From G963662655 sp963666875 (lineage in GTDB: Bacteria > Cloacimonadota > Cloacimonadia > Cloacimonadales > JAIOQZ01), in NCBI GenBank assembly GCA_963666875.2, contig CAXXPU010000016.1, positions 62,001 to 126,000 of the forward strand: a DNA stretch of 64,000 bases. Direction: 5' to 3'. Position numbers and translations under genes: made by a program. This document shows positions 1-8,166 of the stretch, one piece after another. Positions within the stretch are counted from its first letter, which is position 1; every line of letters begins with the position of its first letter. The notes beneath the pieces were generated by a model. It saw only the letters and a program-made list of their open reading frames with translations, made no database searches and was not told where the DNA came from.

Positions 1-421
1 GATAGAAGAGGTACTCGAGCGTCTTGGTCGATGTGTCCTCTTTGAGCATTACCTTGTTGTTGAGGGAGACTTCTTCACGGATTCTGTCCAACTGCGCTTC
101 CAGCTCCGGTTGCTTCATGATCTCGCTCTGGGTCTTGCGCAGGTCCTCTTCAAGCTTCTGTTTTTCTTCTGTGAGGTGGAGGTTCTCTTTCTTCAGCTTT
201 TTGTTGGTGAAGAACCACCATCCGAGAACCGCAAACAGAATTACGATGAGTATGATGAAATTCCGGAATTTATAGTTTGTGCCGCTCCGATAGGATGCGA
301 TGATGTACTCGTCCTGTTCTGAACCGCCGTCACCACCGCCTTTCTTCTTCGATGAACGCATCATCAGAAAGAGAAATACGACAACAACGACTACGGCAAA
401 GATTAATAGCTTCGTTAACAT
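1..421 (-). CDS. Membrane coiled-coil protein of the pilus operon (partial, C-terminus outside window)
   Basis: Reading leftwards from an ATG at 421, the first 140 residues are visible and the frame is open to the window edge. Residues 1-17 are strongly hydrophobic (start MLTKLLIFAVVVVVVFLF), followed by a Lys/Gly-rich stretch, a second hydrophobic segment near residues 53-70 (FIILIVILFAVLGWWFF), then a Glu/Lys/Gln-rich region that looks like coiled coil. It begins 14 nt after the PilM/PilN-like gene stops, so it is probably co-transcribed. Topology (membrane anchor plus coiled coil) resembles PilO/PilN-type alignment proteins or a polysaccharide chain-length-type anchor, but I do not recognise the family. 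Function is inferred only from position. Confidence 0.6.
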   Translation of the reverse strand, partial: MLTKLLIFAVVVVVVFLFLMMRSSKKKGGGDGGSEQDEYIIASYRSGTNYKFRNFIILIVILFAVLGWWFFTNKKLKKENLHLTEEKQKLEEDLRKTQSEIMKQPELEAQLDRIREEVSLNNKVMLKEDTSTKTLEYLFY

Positions 422-435
422 AGTTTCTTTCCGGC

Positions 436-2619
436 TTACCGTTTATATTTCGAGAGCTTCTGGCGCGCAATATCCGCGTAGGTAGTATTCGGATAGCGCT
501 GTACCAGATCGTTCCAGAATTCGTGCGCAATGTTCAGCTTGCCATCCTGCTGATTGAGGATACCGAGCATGAGCATCGATTCGGGCACCTTGGCCTTACC
601 TTTATTGAGTACGCTGACAAACAGGCTTTCGGCTTCAGCCTTTTTCCCGAGCTTGTAACTGCACTCACCCAGGAAGTACGTCGAATTGATTACCAGTTCA
701 TCCCGGTACCTGTCAATGTATTCCTTGAATTTCACAGCCGCCTGCGCGTGTTTACCTGCGAAATGAAGCTTCACTGCCTCGTCGTATAGCTTTTTGCCTT
801 CTGAAACCTGCGTGGTCTTCGTAGCCGCTTCCTGTTTCTTCTCGACCGATTTCGGCTTCTCGGTGACAGGTTTCTGCTCCTGCTTTTGTACTGCTTCTAC
901 GGGCTTGGGCGTTTCTTTCGGTTTTTCTACGACCGGTTCCGGCTTCTTCTGAGTTTTCTTCTCGACCCTCTTCTCTGGTTTCTCTGGCTTCTTATACCTT
1001 TTTATATAGCTGTCCGGTTTCTGCGAATCGGATATCTTGGTCGTCAACGGCTCGGGCATGTTGAACAGGATCTGGTAATCCCAAACAGTGTATTCCTCGA
1101 CCTTCTTCTCTTCGACCTTCTCGATCTGTCCGAACGGGAACATCTGCGAGAAGCCCACGATATTGGTGCGACGAGTCGTCGAACCTTCCAGCTTGAAGCG
1201 GTCTTCTTCCTTATGAATATTCGTACTCCAGCTCAGACTGTGATCGAGAAAATTCCGTGAGATTTCTTCAAGAATATAATGCCATTGATTGTCATCTCCA
1301 ATATATTTTTTGACCCAGGAGATGTTGTTTTCATAGGTTTCGATCCGGTGCCGGATGATGTTGAGCGAGTCGATCATGATCTGGTTCGTCTCGATGAGGG
1401 ACTTCACATTTTTCGTTTCCACCTGGAGCATCTTGTTCTTGTCTTTCCAATTCACGATGCCGCTGATGGCGAATAAGATCGTCCCCATAATGACGGTGAT
1501 CATGAAGATACCGGTGAGACCAAGCGAGAAGAGCTTTTGCTGTCGGAGTTGCCGTGGCAGGAATTCCGCACGCAGGAATGCTTTGTTCTTTGGCTGGAGA
1601 TACATTGCCGCGAGGGTGATGGGGATGATGTATTCTGCCAGTTCTTTGTCGGTGTATTCGTCGGGGCTGTCCGTATTCGGAAGAACCCTGGAGGGCAGCA
1701 GCATCTCGATGATGGCATCCGGCTCTTTCTCTTTCAGAAATTCGATCTTTTCTTCGGTGATTCCGTTACCGGCGAGGTAGATTCTGTTCAGGGCGGGGAT
1801 GTCGTGGTGCGCCTTTTCGAGCAGGTAGCGGGAATAGATCGTATTGAGGATGTTGTCGTTCTTGTAGCCCTCGTTGATGATGGGCAGTTCGAGGTAGAAC
1901 TGATCGCCCTGCATGAGTGTGATGCGCGAGAAGTCGTTGCCGATATAGAAGATCGCGGTCATGTCCATGCCGAAGATGTCGTGGTTGTAGCGGATCGCAT
2001 TGACCAGGGCTACTTCGTTGGGCTGCACGCCTGCAAACCGGAAGCGATTCTCGAAGTCCGACTGGTTGATCGAGACCATGTTTTCGAGCAGGTCCATCGA
2101 TCCTTCGTGGCGGATGCCGACGATCTCGTCCTCACCCGTATAGAACCACGAATACGCGGACATCGTAACGGAATCGGGCGTGTAGTAGGCGCGCTTGATC
2201 TTGTCCAGGATCTTCTTGTTGGAAGTCTTGGATGAGATTACGATCTTCTTGTAGCTGACATTGGAGACATCGAGGTTCAGCACCAGTGGCGCAGAGGCGA
2301 ACTGGACAGCGTGCGCCACACGGGTCAGAGCTTGCTGGGTCTCGTCTCCCGAATCGACCGCGAAATCACCGAACTCCTCGAACTCGAGGTCTTCGCTATT
2401 GGCAGCGGGGGTGAAGTCGAAGCTATCGGGCGGTGGCTCGTGTGTACCGTCCGCGAATGTGTCGGTGAAATCCTTATGCTCCGAAGATTCTTCTTTGCCT
2501 ACCAGCTTCTCCTTGAAAAGGGTTTCAATCGTGATGATATCCTTGTCGCAGGAGAGCAGGGCGACTTTGAGTTCGTCACCGTCGAGATATACACCGAAAA
2601 CTTTGTTCACTGCCGCCAT
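436..2619 (-). CDS. PilM-like / PilN-like fusion with C-terminal TPR
   Basis: A 727-residue protein. Residues 1-350 begin with VFGVYLDGDELKVALLS and resemble the actin-like PilM fold; residues 363-386 form one membrane segment (FSLGLTGIFMITVIMGTILF), and the following 120 residues, with coiled coil and a small alpha/beta part, look like PilN. A Lys/Pro/Glu-rich linker (about 540-620) leads to tandem TPR-like repeats to the end. In most bacteria PilM and PilN are separate proteins of the type IV pilus alignment complex that links the cytoplasmic motor to the outer membrane. It starts 4 nt after the PilT-like gene stops. The assignment rests on architecture and neighbour, not on a diagnostic motif; a type II-secretion-like GspL module is the alternative. 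Confidence 0.6.
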   Translation of the reverse strand: MAAVNKVFGVYLDGDELKVALLSCDKDIITIETLFKEKLVGKEESSEHKDFTDTFADGTHEPPPDSFDFTPAANSEDLEFEEFGDFAVDSGDETQQALTRVAHAVQFASAPLVLNLDVSNVSYKKIVISSKTSNKKILDKIKRAYYTPDSVTMSAYSWFYTGEDEIVGIRHEGSMDLLENMVSINQSDFENRFRFAGVQPNEVALVNAIRYNHDIFGMDMTAIFYIGNDFSRITLMQGDQFYLELPIINEGYKNDNILNTIYSRYLLEKAHHDIPALNRIYLAGNGITEEKIEFLKEKEPDAIIEMLLPSRVLPNTDSPDEYTDKELAEYIIPITLAAMYLQPKNKAFLRAEFLPRQLRQQKLFSLGLTGIFMITVIMGTILFAISGIVNWKDKNKMLQVETKNVKSLIETNQIMIDSLNIIRHRIETYENNISWVKKYIGDDNQWHYILEEISRNFLDHSLSWSTNIHKEEDRFKLEGSTTRRTNIVGFSQMFPFGQIEKVEEKKVEEYTVWDYQILFNMPEPLTTKISDSQKPDSYIKRYKKPEKPEKRVEKKTQKKPEPVVEKPKETPKPVEAVQKQEQKPVTEKPKSVEKKQEAATKTTQVSEGKKLYDEAVKLHFAGKHAQAAVKFKEYIDRYRDELVINSTYFLGECSYKLGKKAEAESLFVSVLNKGKAKVPESMLMLGILNQQDGKLNIAHEFWNDLVQRYPNTTYADIARQKLSKYKR

Positions 2620-2623
2620 CGGG

Positions 2624-3835
2624 CTACTTCCTGTAGTAGTTCATGAGTTCCACGATGCGTTTCTTCTGGTTGGCAAAGGAGATGGCGGTTTCCTTGGTGA
2701 TTCTCTTGGTCACGTACAGGCGCATGAGGTCTTGCTCGAGCGTGATCATTCCGTATTCTTTTCCCTCGTTGATCATCTGATATATTTCGGAAATATTGTT
2801 GTTCATGATGGCGGCGGAGACCCATGGCGTTACATTCAGGATTTCCTTAGCCAGGACGCGCTTGCCGTCGATGGACGGAACCAGCTTCTGCGATACGACT
2901 ACGCTCAGCACGTCCGCCAGACGCATCCGCACACGGTTCTGCTCGTCCGTGGGACATTCGGCAACGATACGGTGAACGCTCTCCACCGCCGAGCCGGTAT
3001 GCAGGGTCGAGAAGACCTTGTGACCGCTATCGGTGACTTCCAGCGCTGTCATGATCGTATCCGGGTCGCGCATCTCGCCGATCACGATGATGTCCGGATC
3101 CTGGCGCAGCGCTTCGATGGTGCCGTCCTTGAACGAGATCGTGTCTCTGCCTACCTCGCGATGGCGCACGATGCACTTCGACGATTTGTGGAAGTACTCG
3201 ATGGGCGATCCGATGATCACCACGTGCGCTTCGTTCTGCATGTTGTTCATGTTAATGATGGCGTCGAGCGTGGTGCTCTTGCCGGAGCCGGTGATACCCG
3301 TCACCAGGATCAGCCCCTTCTTCTCGTACTGAAGGTCGAACTTCTTTACGATGACGCCCGGGAATCCGATCGTGGAGAGATCGAACGGCGTCGGGTTGAT
3401 CAGTCGGAAGTTGATGGCGAGGTGCCCCATGTCGATATATGCGTCGGCGCGGTAGCGATACTGCATGTCGCCCACGAAGATGCGGTAGGAGAAGTCGGAG
3501 TTGTGGCTGATCATGATCCCGTCGATCTGCCGCTCGGTCATGATACTGCATATCATGGCGGTCGAGTCGTCCCGCGCGATATAGTCGTAATCCGGATGCC
3601 GTCTCTTGTCGCCGAAGACGCGATACCAGACCTTGTTCTGAGCGCCTTCCCCGCCGAGATCGATATCGGATGCTTCGATGTCGATCATCTTAAGCAGGAA
3701 TTCTTCGAGCTTGCGTCGGGCTTCCTGTCGATAATCATCATTGGCGACGATTACGTTGCGGATTTCGGATACCCGATCAACTCCCTGAATGTAATCGGGT
3801 ATCTTCTGCAGTTCGGCGGAAAACGAAAACTTCAT
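2624..3835 (-). CDS. pilT: PilT/PilU-like twitching ATPase
   Basis: A 403-residue ATPase of the secretion/pilus-retraction superfamily (GspE/PilT). Walker A is GITGSGKST at residues 180-188; the Walker B region is DIIVIGEMRDPDTI near 248-261; the His box is STLHTGSA near 276-283; an ASDIDL stretch at 55-60 occupies the place of the PilT N-terminal ASDLHL motif. These hexameric enzymes sit at the inner membrane and depolymerise or power type IV pili. The canonical C-terminal AIRNLIRE motif of PilT is not visible, so a PilU-like or divergent role is possible. Its ATG lies 1 nt after the upstream lipoprotein gene ends, indicating one operon with the PilM/PilN-like gene. Confidence 0.85.
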   Translation of the reverse strand: MKFSFSAELQKIPDYIQGVDRVSEIRNVIVANDDYRQEARRKLEEFLLKMIDIEASDIDLGGEGAQNKVWYRVFGDKRRHPDYDYIARDDSTAMICSIMTERQIDGIMISHNSDFSYRIFVGDMQYRYRADAYIDMGHLAINFRLINPTPFDLSTIGFPGVIVKKFDLQYEKKGLILVTGITGSGKSTTLDAIINMNNMQNEAHVVIIGSPIEYFHKSSKCIVRHREVGRDTISFKDGTIEALRQDPDIIVIGEMRDPDTIMTALEVTDSGHKVFSTLHTGSAVESVHRIVAECPTDEQNRVRMRLADVLSVVVSQKLVPSIDGKRVLAKEILNVTPWVSAAIMNNNISEIYQMINEGKEYGMITLEQDLMRLYVTKRITKETAISFANQKKRIVELMNYYRK

Positions 3836-3836
3836 G

Positions 3837-4595
3837 CTACAGTTCCTTGAGCAGCGCTCGAACCAGATCCATGCGCTCGTACTTGGGATATTGCTTGGCG
3901 AGTCGCTGAAGCTCGGTCTTCGCTTGTTCGCTCTGCCCCTGCTGTTTGTAGGTCAGGGCGATTTTCACCATCGCGTCCGGAACCTTCGGTGATTTCGAAT
4001 AGAAATCGACCACTTTGGTGAATTCGTTCCGTGCTGCGGTGTAGTTGTCCATGCCATAGTAACATTCTCCCAGCCAGTACTGCGAGTTCGCGGCAAGCTG
4101 GTGATCGGGATACTTGCGAATGAATTCCCGGAACTGTTCTGCTGCCCTGGCGAGATCGTTCGCCACGTAGGCCTCTCGAGCCTGCTGATAGTGATATTCT
4201 TCCATGCTCGCGTTAACGGGAGCAGGCGTTGTTGCAACCGGTGTTTCGACGGGTGCCTGGCTTCTTTCTTCGAGACTCTTCTCGAGCCGCTGCATGCGCA
4301 CGGCTTGTTCGGTCAGTCTGCGTACGTCGTTCTCGAGATTCTCGATTCGGACGGTCATCTGCTGGATCTTCTGGAGGAGCTGCTGATTATCCTGGTAGTA
4401 CTGCCGTGTGTCCGGTTTCTCGCTGACGTCGGTTTCATCCATGCGAACGAACAGAGACGTGATGTCTTTCTCGTTTTTCTCGATCTTGTTCGATTGTTTC
4501 TCGTCGTTTTCGCGAAGCACCTGCAAATCCTGATTCATGGCACATGCCGATAACAAGAACAGGATCCCAAGTGCAGGCAGTAACAGTCTTTTCAT
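3837..4595 (-). CDS. Coiled-coil / TPR lipoprotein (YbgF/CpoB-like)
   Basis: 252 residues from ATG 4595; an upstream in-frame ATG at 4670 is rejected because the 4595 start is preceded by GAGG at good spacing and opens directly on a lipoprotein signal (MKRLLLPALGILFLLSAC, lipidated Cys 18). Residues 25-110 are Glu/Gln-rich coiled coil; residues about 130-252 are three TPR-like repeats (YQQAREAYVANDLARAAEQF, then SQYWLGECYYGMDNYTAARN). This is the layout of YbgF/CpoB, which coordinates envelope constriction with peptidoglycan synthesis, but here it heads a pilus-type operon, so it could act as the pilus pilotin or periplasmic scaffold. First gene of the minus-strand operon; its promoter should lie in 4596-4860. 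Confidence 0.7.
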   Translation of the reverse strand: MKRLLLPALGILFLLSACAMNQDLQVLRENDEKQSNKIEKNEKDITSLFVRMDETDVSEKPDTRQYYQDNQQLLQKIQQMTVRIENLENDVRRLTEQAVRMQRLEKSLEERSQAPVETPVATTPAPVNASMEEYHYQQAREAYVANDLARAAEQFREFIRKYPDHQLAANSQYWLGECYYGMDNYTAARNEFTKVVDFYSKSPKVPDAMVKIALTYKQQGQSEQAKTELQRLAKQYPKYERMDLVRALLKEL

Positions 4596-4925
4596 AGACG
4601 CCTCACTTGATGGAAAGCTATTTCCAGATCTATACGTCAATCTATTTGTATGTTGAATATTATCTGTCAAGCAAATTCATGAGAATGCAGAAAAAAAACT
4701 TTCTAATTGCAAACAAGATAAATAATTAGGGGCATGTTTCCGAGAATTTCATATCTTGCGTAATGTGGTGTAATGCATTGTTGTATGGTGCTTTATGAAA
4801 ACCGTGAGCATCGGGATTTTTCTCTTGCCAATTTTATACCGCATATTCCACTCTATTTCAGAAAAATGAGTGGAATTTCTTAAGATTGCGTTATTGGATT
4901 CGATAACTCAATGGGAGATAATGCC
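4596..4925. promoter_or_regulatory. Divergent intergenic region between pilus and flagellar operons
   Basis: 330 AT-rich bases separating the minus-strand pilus operon from the plus-strand flagellin locus. No open frame of credible composition. It should hold promoters in both directions. The rightward candidate is listed separately; I could not single out a convincing leftward -10/-35 pair. Confidence 0.5.
4881..4906 (+). promoter_or_regulatory. Candidate sigma-28 (FliA-type) promoter
   Basis: TAAG at 4881-4884, a 14-nt gap, then TTCGATAA at 4899-4906. The FliA consensus is TAAA-N15-GCCGATAA, so this is one base short in spacing with two mismatches in the -10. It would start transcription around 4912-4915, just before the SD (GGGAGAT, 4913-4919) and ATG 4926 of the FlgN-like gene. 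Sigma-28 control fits a late flagellar chaperone/flagellin operon. Pattern match only. Confidence 0.4.
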
Positions 4926-5753
4926 ATGTATTCTGAAGATAACGGACTTCCCGGCGTTCGGGAAATACACAGCATCCGCATCGCGGAACGTACCGGCTCT
5001 GAGCAACAGCAGCAGCATGGTCAGCATGCGCAGGAAAAGCGTCAGAAAGAGCATGAAGAGGAACAGGACCGGATCGATTCGCTCTCTCATGAATCCGCAG
5101 GCAACACAGACTTCATTTTCTACACGATCGAGCTTGGACGCCTGCTGATCGAGAAACAGAATATCGAGCAGACGCTGTACGCCGATTCGATCACGCACGA
5201 AACCGACGCCCCGGAGGAGACGACGCACGTCGGTCTCGAGCGGGTTCAGGCTCAGATCGCTGAAATCGAGCAGCGAATCGCCAATCTCGATTCGGCGGTT
5301 CACCCCGTCATGCCGATCGACGATGAGACCCAGCTCGACTTCAGTGTCGGGCAGCTTCGGAATCTCGAGATCGCCTACGGAAAATACTACGAACGCACCG
5401 AGCGTGAGACGGAGGCGATCGAAGTGGAAGATATCATCCGTCTCCGCAAGCTGATGAACCAGAAAAAACACATCCTCGAACATATCCGTAAAATCCACGG
5501 CGCCATCAATTATGATGCCCTCCGCAGTCTTCCTTCCGAGTCACAAAAAAAGGCTAAAGCAAACGCAATTCTTTCCGATATTAACCTGAAAATCAGACGG
5601 ATCATTGACAAGGAAAACGAAAATAGCGTGGAGCTGCAAAATCGGAAAGAAGAAGTGAGAGTAAAGCTCGGTAAGAGAAGCGCGGGCATGCGCGCCATTT
5701 CCAAATACGCATCGATGAAACCCGATTCGCATTACATCGATACGACGAAGTAA
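4926..5753 (+). CDS. FlgN-like flagellar export chaperone (probable)
   Basis: 275 residues, predicted soluble and mostly helical. ATG 4926 is chosen over ATG 4911 because GGGAGAT ends 6 nt before it. Residues 25-45 are Gln/His/Glu/Lys-rich; the remainder is a long coiled coil with the pattern of FlgN C-terminal halves (LRKLMNQKKHILEHIRKIHG, later a DKENENSVELQNRKEEVR segment). FlgN proteins keep hook-junction proteins or flagellins export-competent. Position immediately before four flagellin genes supports a flagellar role. It is longer than classical FlgN (about 140 residues), with an extra N-terminal half of unknown function. Family assignment is by pattern and context. Confidence 0.5.
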   Translation: MYSEDNGLPGVREIHSIRIAERTGSEQQQQHGQHAQEKRQKEHEEEQDRIDSLSHESAGNTDFIFYTIELGRLLIEKQNIEQTLYADSITHETDAPEETTHVGLERVQAQIAEIEQRIANLDSAVHPVMPIDDETQLDFSVGQLRNLEIAYGKYYERTERETEAIEVEDIIRLRKLMNQKKHILEHIRKIHGAINYDALRSLPSESQKKAKANAILSDINLKIRRIIDKENENSVELQNRKEEVRVKLGKRSAGMRAISKYASMKPDSHYIDTTK

Positions 5754-5761
5754 TTTCGTCG
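5743..5761 (+). terminator. Hairpin overlapping the chaperone stop codon
   Basis: CGACGAA (5743-5749), loop GTAAT, TTCGTCG (5755-5761): a perfect 7-bp stem spanning the TAA stop of the FlgN-like gene. No T-run follows, so it is a weak or Rho-assisted terminator, or an mRNA-processing/attenuation stem between chaperone and flagellin 1. Confidence 0.4.
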
Positions 5762-5837
5762 CATCAATCCGCATCACCACATTACCCTCAAACGCAGCAA
5801 TCTCTAAGTACACACGTACAAAATCAAAGTACCCAAA

Positions 5838-5867
5838 GGCAAGGATGCCTAATACACATCAAGGAGG
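5838..5867 (+). promoter_or_regulatory. CsrA-type leader of flagellin 1
   Basis: GGC (5838-5840) and GCC (5847-5849) enclose the hexaloop AAGGAT, the classic presentation of a CsrA GGA site; a second ANGGA lies in the Shine-Dalgarno AAGGAGG (5861-5867). The two motifs are 20 nt apart. Bacillus hag has a comparable pair, used for CsrA/FliW feedback. Regulation here is inferred; csrA and fliW are not in this window. Confidence 0.5.
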
Positions 5868-5873
5868 ATGAAA

Positions 5874-6836
5874 ATGGGACTTTCAATTAACACCAACATG
5901 TTTGCTGTTCGCGCAGGAAACGCATTGAGCAGTAACTACAGCAAGATGGGAACCTCCATCGAACGCCTTTCCACCGGTCTGAGAATCAATTCCGCCAAGG
6001 ACGACGCTGCGGGCCTTGCGGTACGCGAGAAGATGAGAGCGGATATCAGTGTGATGCAACAGGGTATTCAGAATGCAGAGATGGCGATCAACATGCTCGA
6101 AACAGCTGAAGGAGCGATGGCTGTCATCGACGAAAAGCTGATCCGCATGAAAGAACTGGCCGAGCAGGCTGCCACGGGTACCTACACCCACGAGCAGCGT
6201 CAAATCATCCACTCCGAATTTGCAGCAATGGCGGCGGAAATCGATCGTATCGCAACAGCTACCGAATTCGCCGGTCGTAAGCTCCTCAATGGTGATCTGT
6301 CAACCAACGCACACAACAACATCACGATCGGCGGTTGGCTCCAGTCAGGTCCCCAAAACCTGACCGCGAACAACTACGATGAGGACGGCGAATACGCCAA
6401 CAACGTCGGTGTCAAGATCCATTTCGGTCTGACCAACAACCGTTTGGAAGACTACTACTTCATCAACATCGGTGACATGTCCACCAACGGTCTGTTCAAA
6501 GACATTGGTGATCCTGACGCTTCGGCAGCCTCGAAGATATCGATCTCGACACAGCATCTGGCACAGATAGCCCTCGAGCAAATCGATTCGGCAATCCTGG
6601 TAAAAGAACACCACCGCGCACACCTGGGCTCCATGATGACACGTCTCGAGAACACGATCACGGCGTTGACCTCTCAGGCGGAGAATCTCCAGGCGGCGGA
6701 ATCGGATATTTCCGATGTCGATATGGCGACCGAAATGTCGGAATACGTAAGGAATCAGGTGCTGACGCAGGCTGCAACCGCGATGCTTGCGCAAGCGAAC
6801 TCGCTTCCGCAGATGGCTCTGCAGCTGCTGGGCTAA
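5874..6836 (+). CDS. Flagellin 1 (divergent paralogue)
   Basis: 320 residues with intact conserved N- and C-terminal D0/D1 regions of flagellin (start MGLSINTNMFAVRAGN, then STGLRINSAKDDAAGLAVRE; end with DMATEMSEYVRNQVLTQAAT and LPQMALQLLG). The central part is short and carries the GVKIHFG...EDYYFINIGDM segment also seen in the three downstream copies. ATG 5874 is preferred over 5868 because AAGGAGG directly abuts the latter. Flagellins are exported by the flagellar type III apparatus and polymerise into the filament. It differs from flagellins 2-4 at its N-terminus (GLSINTN instead of SLVINHN) and in its middle, so it may form a distinct filament section. Confidence 0.95.
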   Translation: MGLSINTNMFAVRAGNALSSNYSKMGTSIERLSTGLRINSAKDDAAGLAVREKMRADISVMQQGIQNAEMAINMLETAEGAMAVIDEKLIRMKELAEQAATGTYTHEQRQIIHSEFAAMAAEIDRIATATEFAGRKLLNGDLSTNAHNNITIGGWLQSGPQNLTANNYDEDGEYANNVGVKIHFGLTNNRLEDYYFINIGDMSTNGLFKDIGDPDASAASKISISTQHLAQIALEQIDSAILVKEHHRAHLGSMMTRLENTITALTSQAENLQAAESDISDVDMATEMSEYVRNQVLTQAATAMLAQANSLPQMALQLLG

Positions 6837-7037
6837 CCGAATTGGTCCAGCCTTCAACGATAGTAAAATAGAGATTGATCGATAACGTCGCAGCTATCAT
6901 CCACGACCCGCAACCAAGCGTTTAACGAATTCGCTCGAGAATTCAGAGGATCTTTCACCAGAACATAACGTGATGAGAATCTTGTTAGCTGGCACAACAG
7001 CAGCTCCAACAGCAGCGCCAAGGTTAATCGTAGCCCG

Positions 7038-7066
7038 CAAGGATGAATAATGCATCTTCAAGGAGG
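7038..7066 (+). promoter_or_regulatory. CsrA-type leader of flagellin 2
   Basis: CAAGGATG at 7038-7045 repeats the core seen in the flagellin 1 leader, followed by the SD AAGGAGG at 7060-7066. Here the first motif is not enclosed in an obvious short stem. The 235-nt gap upstream (6837-7071) shows no coding potential. Confidence 0.4.
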
Positions 7067-7071
7067 AAAAA

Positions 7072-8031
7072 ATGTCACTCGTAATTAACCACAACCTCAT
7101 GTCGATGAACACGGCACGTAACCTTACGACTGCTTACGGCAATCTCAGTACTTCGGTCGAAAGACTTTCGACCGGTCTCCGGATCAATTCCGCCGCTGAC
7201 GACGCGGCCGGTCTTGCAATCCGGGAAAGTATGAGATCCGACATCTCAGCACTGGGCCAGGGAATTCGTAATGCCCAGGATGGCATTTCCCTGATTCAGA
7301 CAGCCGAAGGAGCCATGGCCGTAATCGACGAGAAGCTGATCCGTATGAAAGAACTCGCGGAACAGGCCGCGACCGGTACATACACAAACGCACAGCGTTT
7401 GATTATCCATTCCGAGTTCGCAGCTATGGCGGCGGAAATCGACCGTATCGCCAACGCGACCGACTTCAACGGTGTCAAGCTTCTGAATGGTAACGTATCG
7501 ATTGGTGGTACCAACGGTACGTGGGGCGCAAACAACACCTGGATTGCAAACGAAGATATGTACACGAACAGCAGTGGCTGGCAGGAAGTAAACGGAACCG
7601 CCGACGCCAACGGTAATGTTACCGGTGGTGTCAAGATCCACTTCGGAACAGGCAACAGCCGTGCCGAAGACTACTACTTCATCCGCATCGGCGACATGCG
7701 CACCAGCGCCCTCGGGCTCGGTGCAGCGGATGCGGCCGTCAGTACACAGCATGCTGCCCAGATCGCTCTGGAAACCCTGAACACCGCGATTCTCCGTAAG
7801 GAAAACGCACGCGCGGCGCTCGGTGCTGTCCAGAACCGACTGGAAAATACGATCACAAACCTGCAAACCCAGGCTGAAAATTTGCAAGCTTCCGAATCCC
7901 GCATATCGGACGTTGACGTAGCGACCGAGATGACGGAGTTCGTCAGGAATCAGATTCTGACGCAATCCGCAGTGAGTATGTTGGCACAAGCCAACTCCCT
8001 GCCGCAGATGGCGCTTAGTCTGATTGGTTAA
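7072..8031 (+). CDS. Flagellin 2
   Basis: 319 residues. Conserved N-terminus (MSLVINHNLMSMNTARNL, STGLRINSAADDAAGLAIRE) and C-terminus (SRISDVDVATEMTEFVRNQI, LPQMALSLIG) are complete; the central variable part contains WQEVNGTADANGNVTGG and VKIHFGTGNSRAEDYYFIRI. SD AAGGAGG lies 5 nt before the ATG. Extremely similar to flagellins 3 and 4 through the N- and C-terminal thirds, so this is a recent tandem family. All copies lack large D2/D3 outer domains, giving a thin filament subunit. Confidence 0.95.
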   Translation: MSLVINHNLMSMNTARNLTTAYGNLSTSVERLSTGLRINSAADDAAGLAIRESMRSDISALGQGIRNAQDGISLIQTAEGAMAVIDEKLIRMKELAEQAATGTYTNAQRLIIHSEFAAMAAEIDRIANATDFNGVKLLNGNVSIGGTNGTWGANNTWIANEDMYTNSSGWQEVNGTADANGNVTGGVKIHFGTGNSRAEDYYFIRIGDMRTSALGLGAADAAVSTQHAAQIALETLNTAILRKENARAALGAVQNRLENTITNLQTQAENLQASESRISDVDVATEMTEFVRNQILTQSAVSMLAQANSLPQMALSLIG

Positions 8032-8055
8032 TTGGGAGACTGATTTTGCCTCATA

Positions 8056-8162
8056 GATTGGTTTGGTTTAGCCTAAACACCCACAACAGATGAGCCTACG
8101 TAGCGCAATATAGGACATTTGTCTTATATCGCATGGAAGCCCTAATGAACCAATCAAGGAGG
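8056..8162 (+). promoter_or_regulatory. Structured leader of flagellin 3
   Basis: Three elements precede the gene: (a) GATTGGTT at 8056-8063 complementary to AACCAATC at 8148-8155, which directly abuts the SD AAGGAGG (8156-8162); (b) a central palindrome TATAGGACA (8109-8117) / TGTCTTATA (8120-8128); (c) an ANGGA motif in CATGGAAG (8132-8139). The long-range pairing would place the SD at the foot of a stem. The same three elements recur before flagellin 4. Confidence 0.5.
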
Positions 8163-8166
8163 AATG

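Noticed and set aside
2261..3850. 529-codon plus-strand frame opposite the PilT-like gene
   Set aside because: It is antisense to a clear ATPase and a pilus gene, has no SD and an Arg/Ser/His-rich composition typical of a shadow frame.
6991..7010. Sigma-54 promoter before flagellin 2 (TGGCAC)
   Set aside because: The matching TTGC element at the required spacing is missing.
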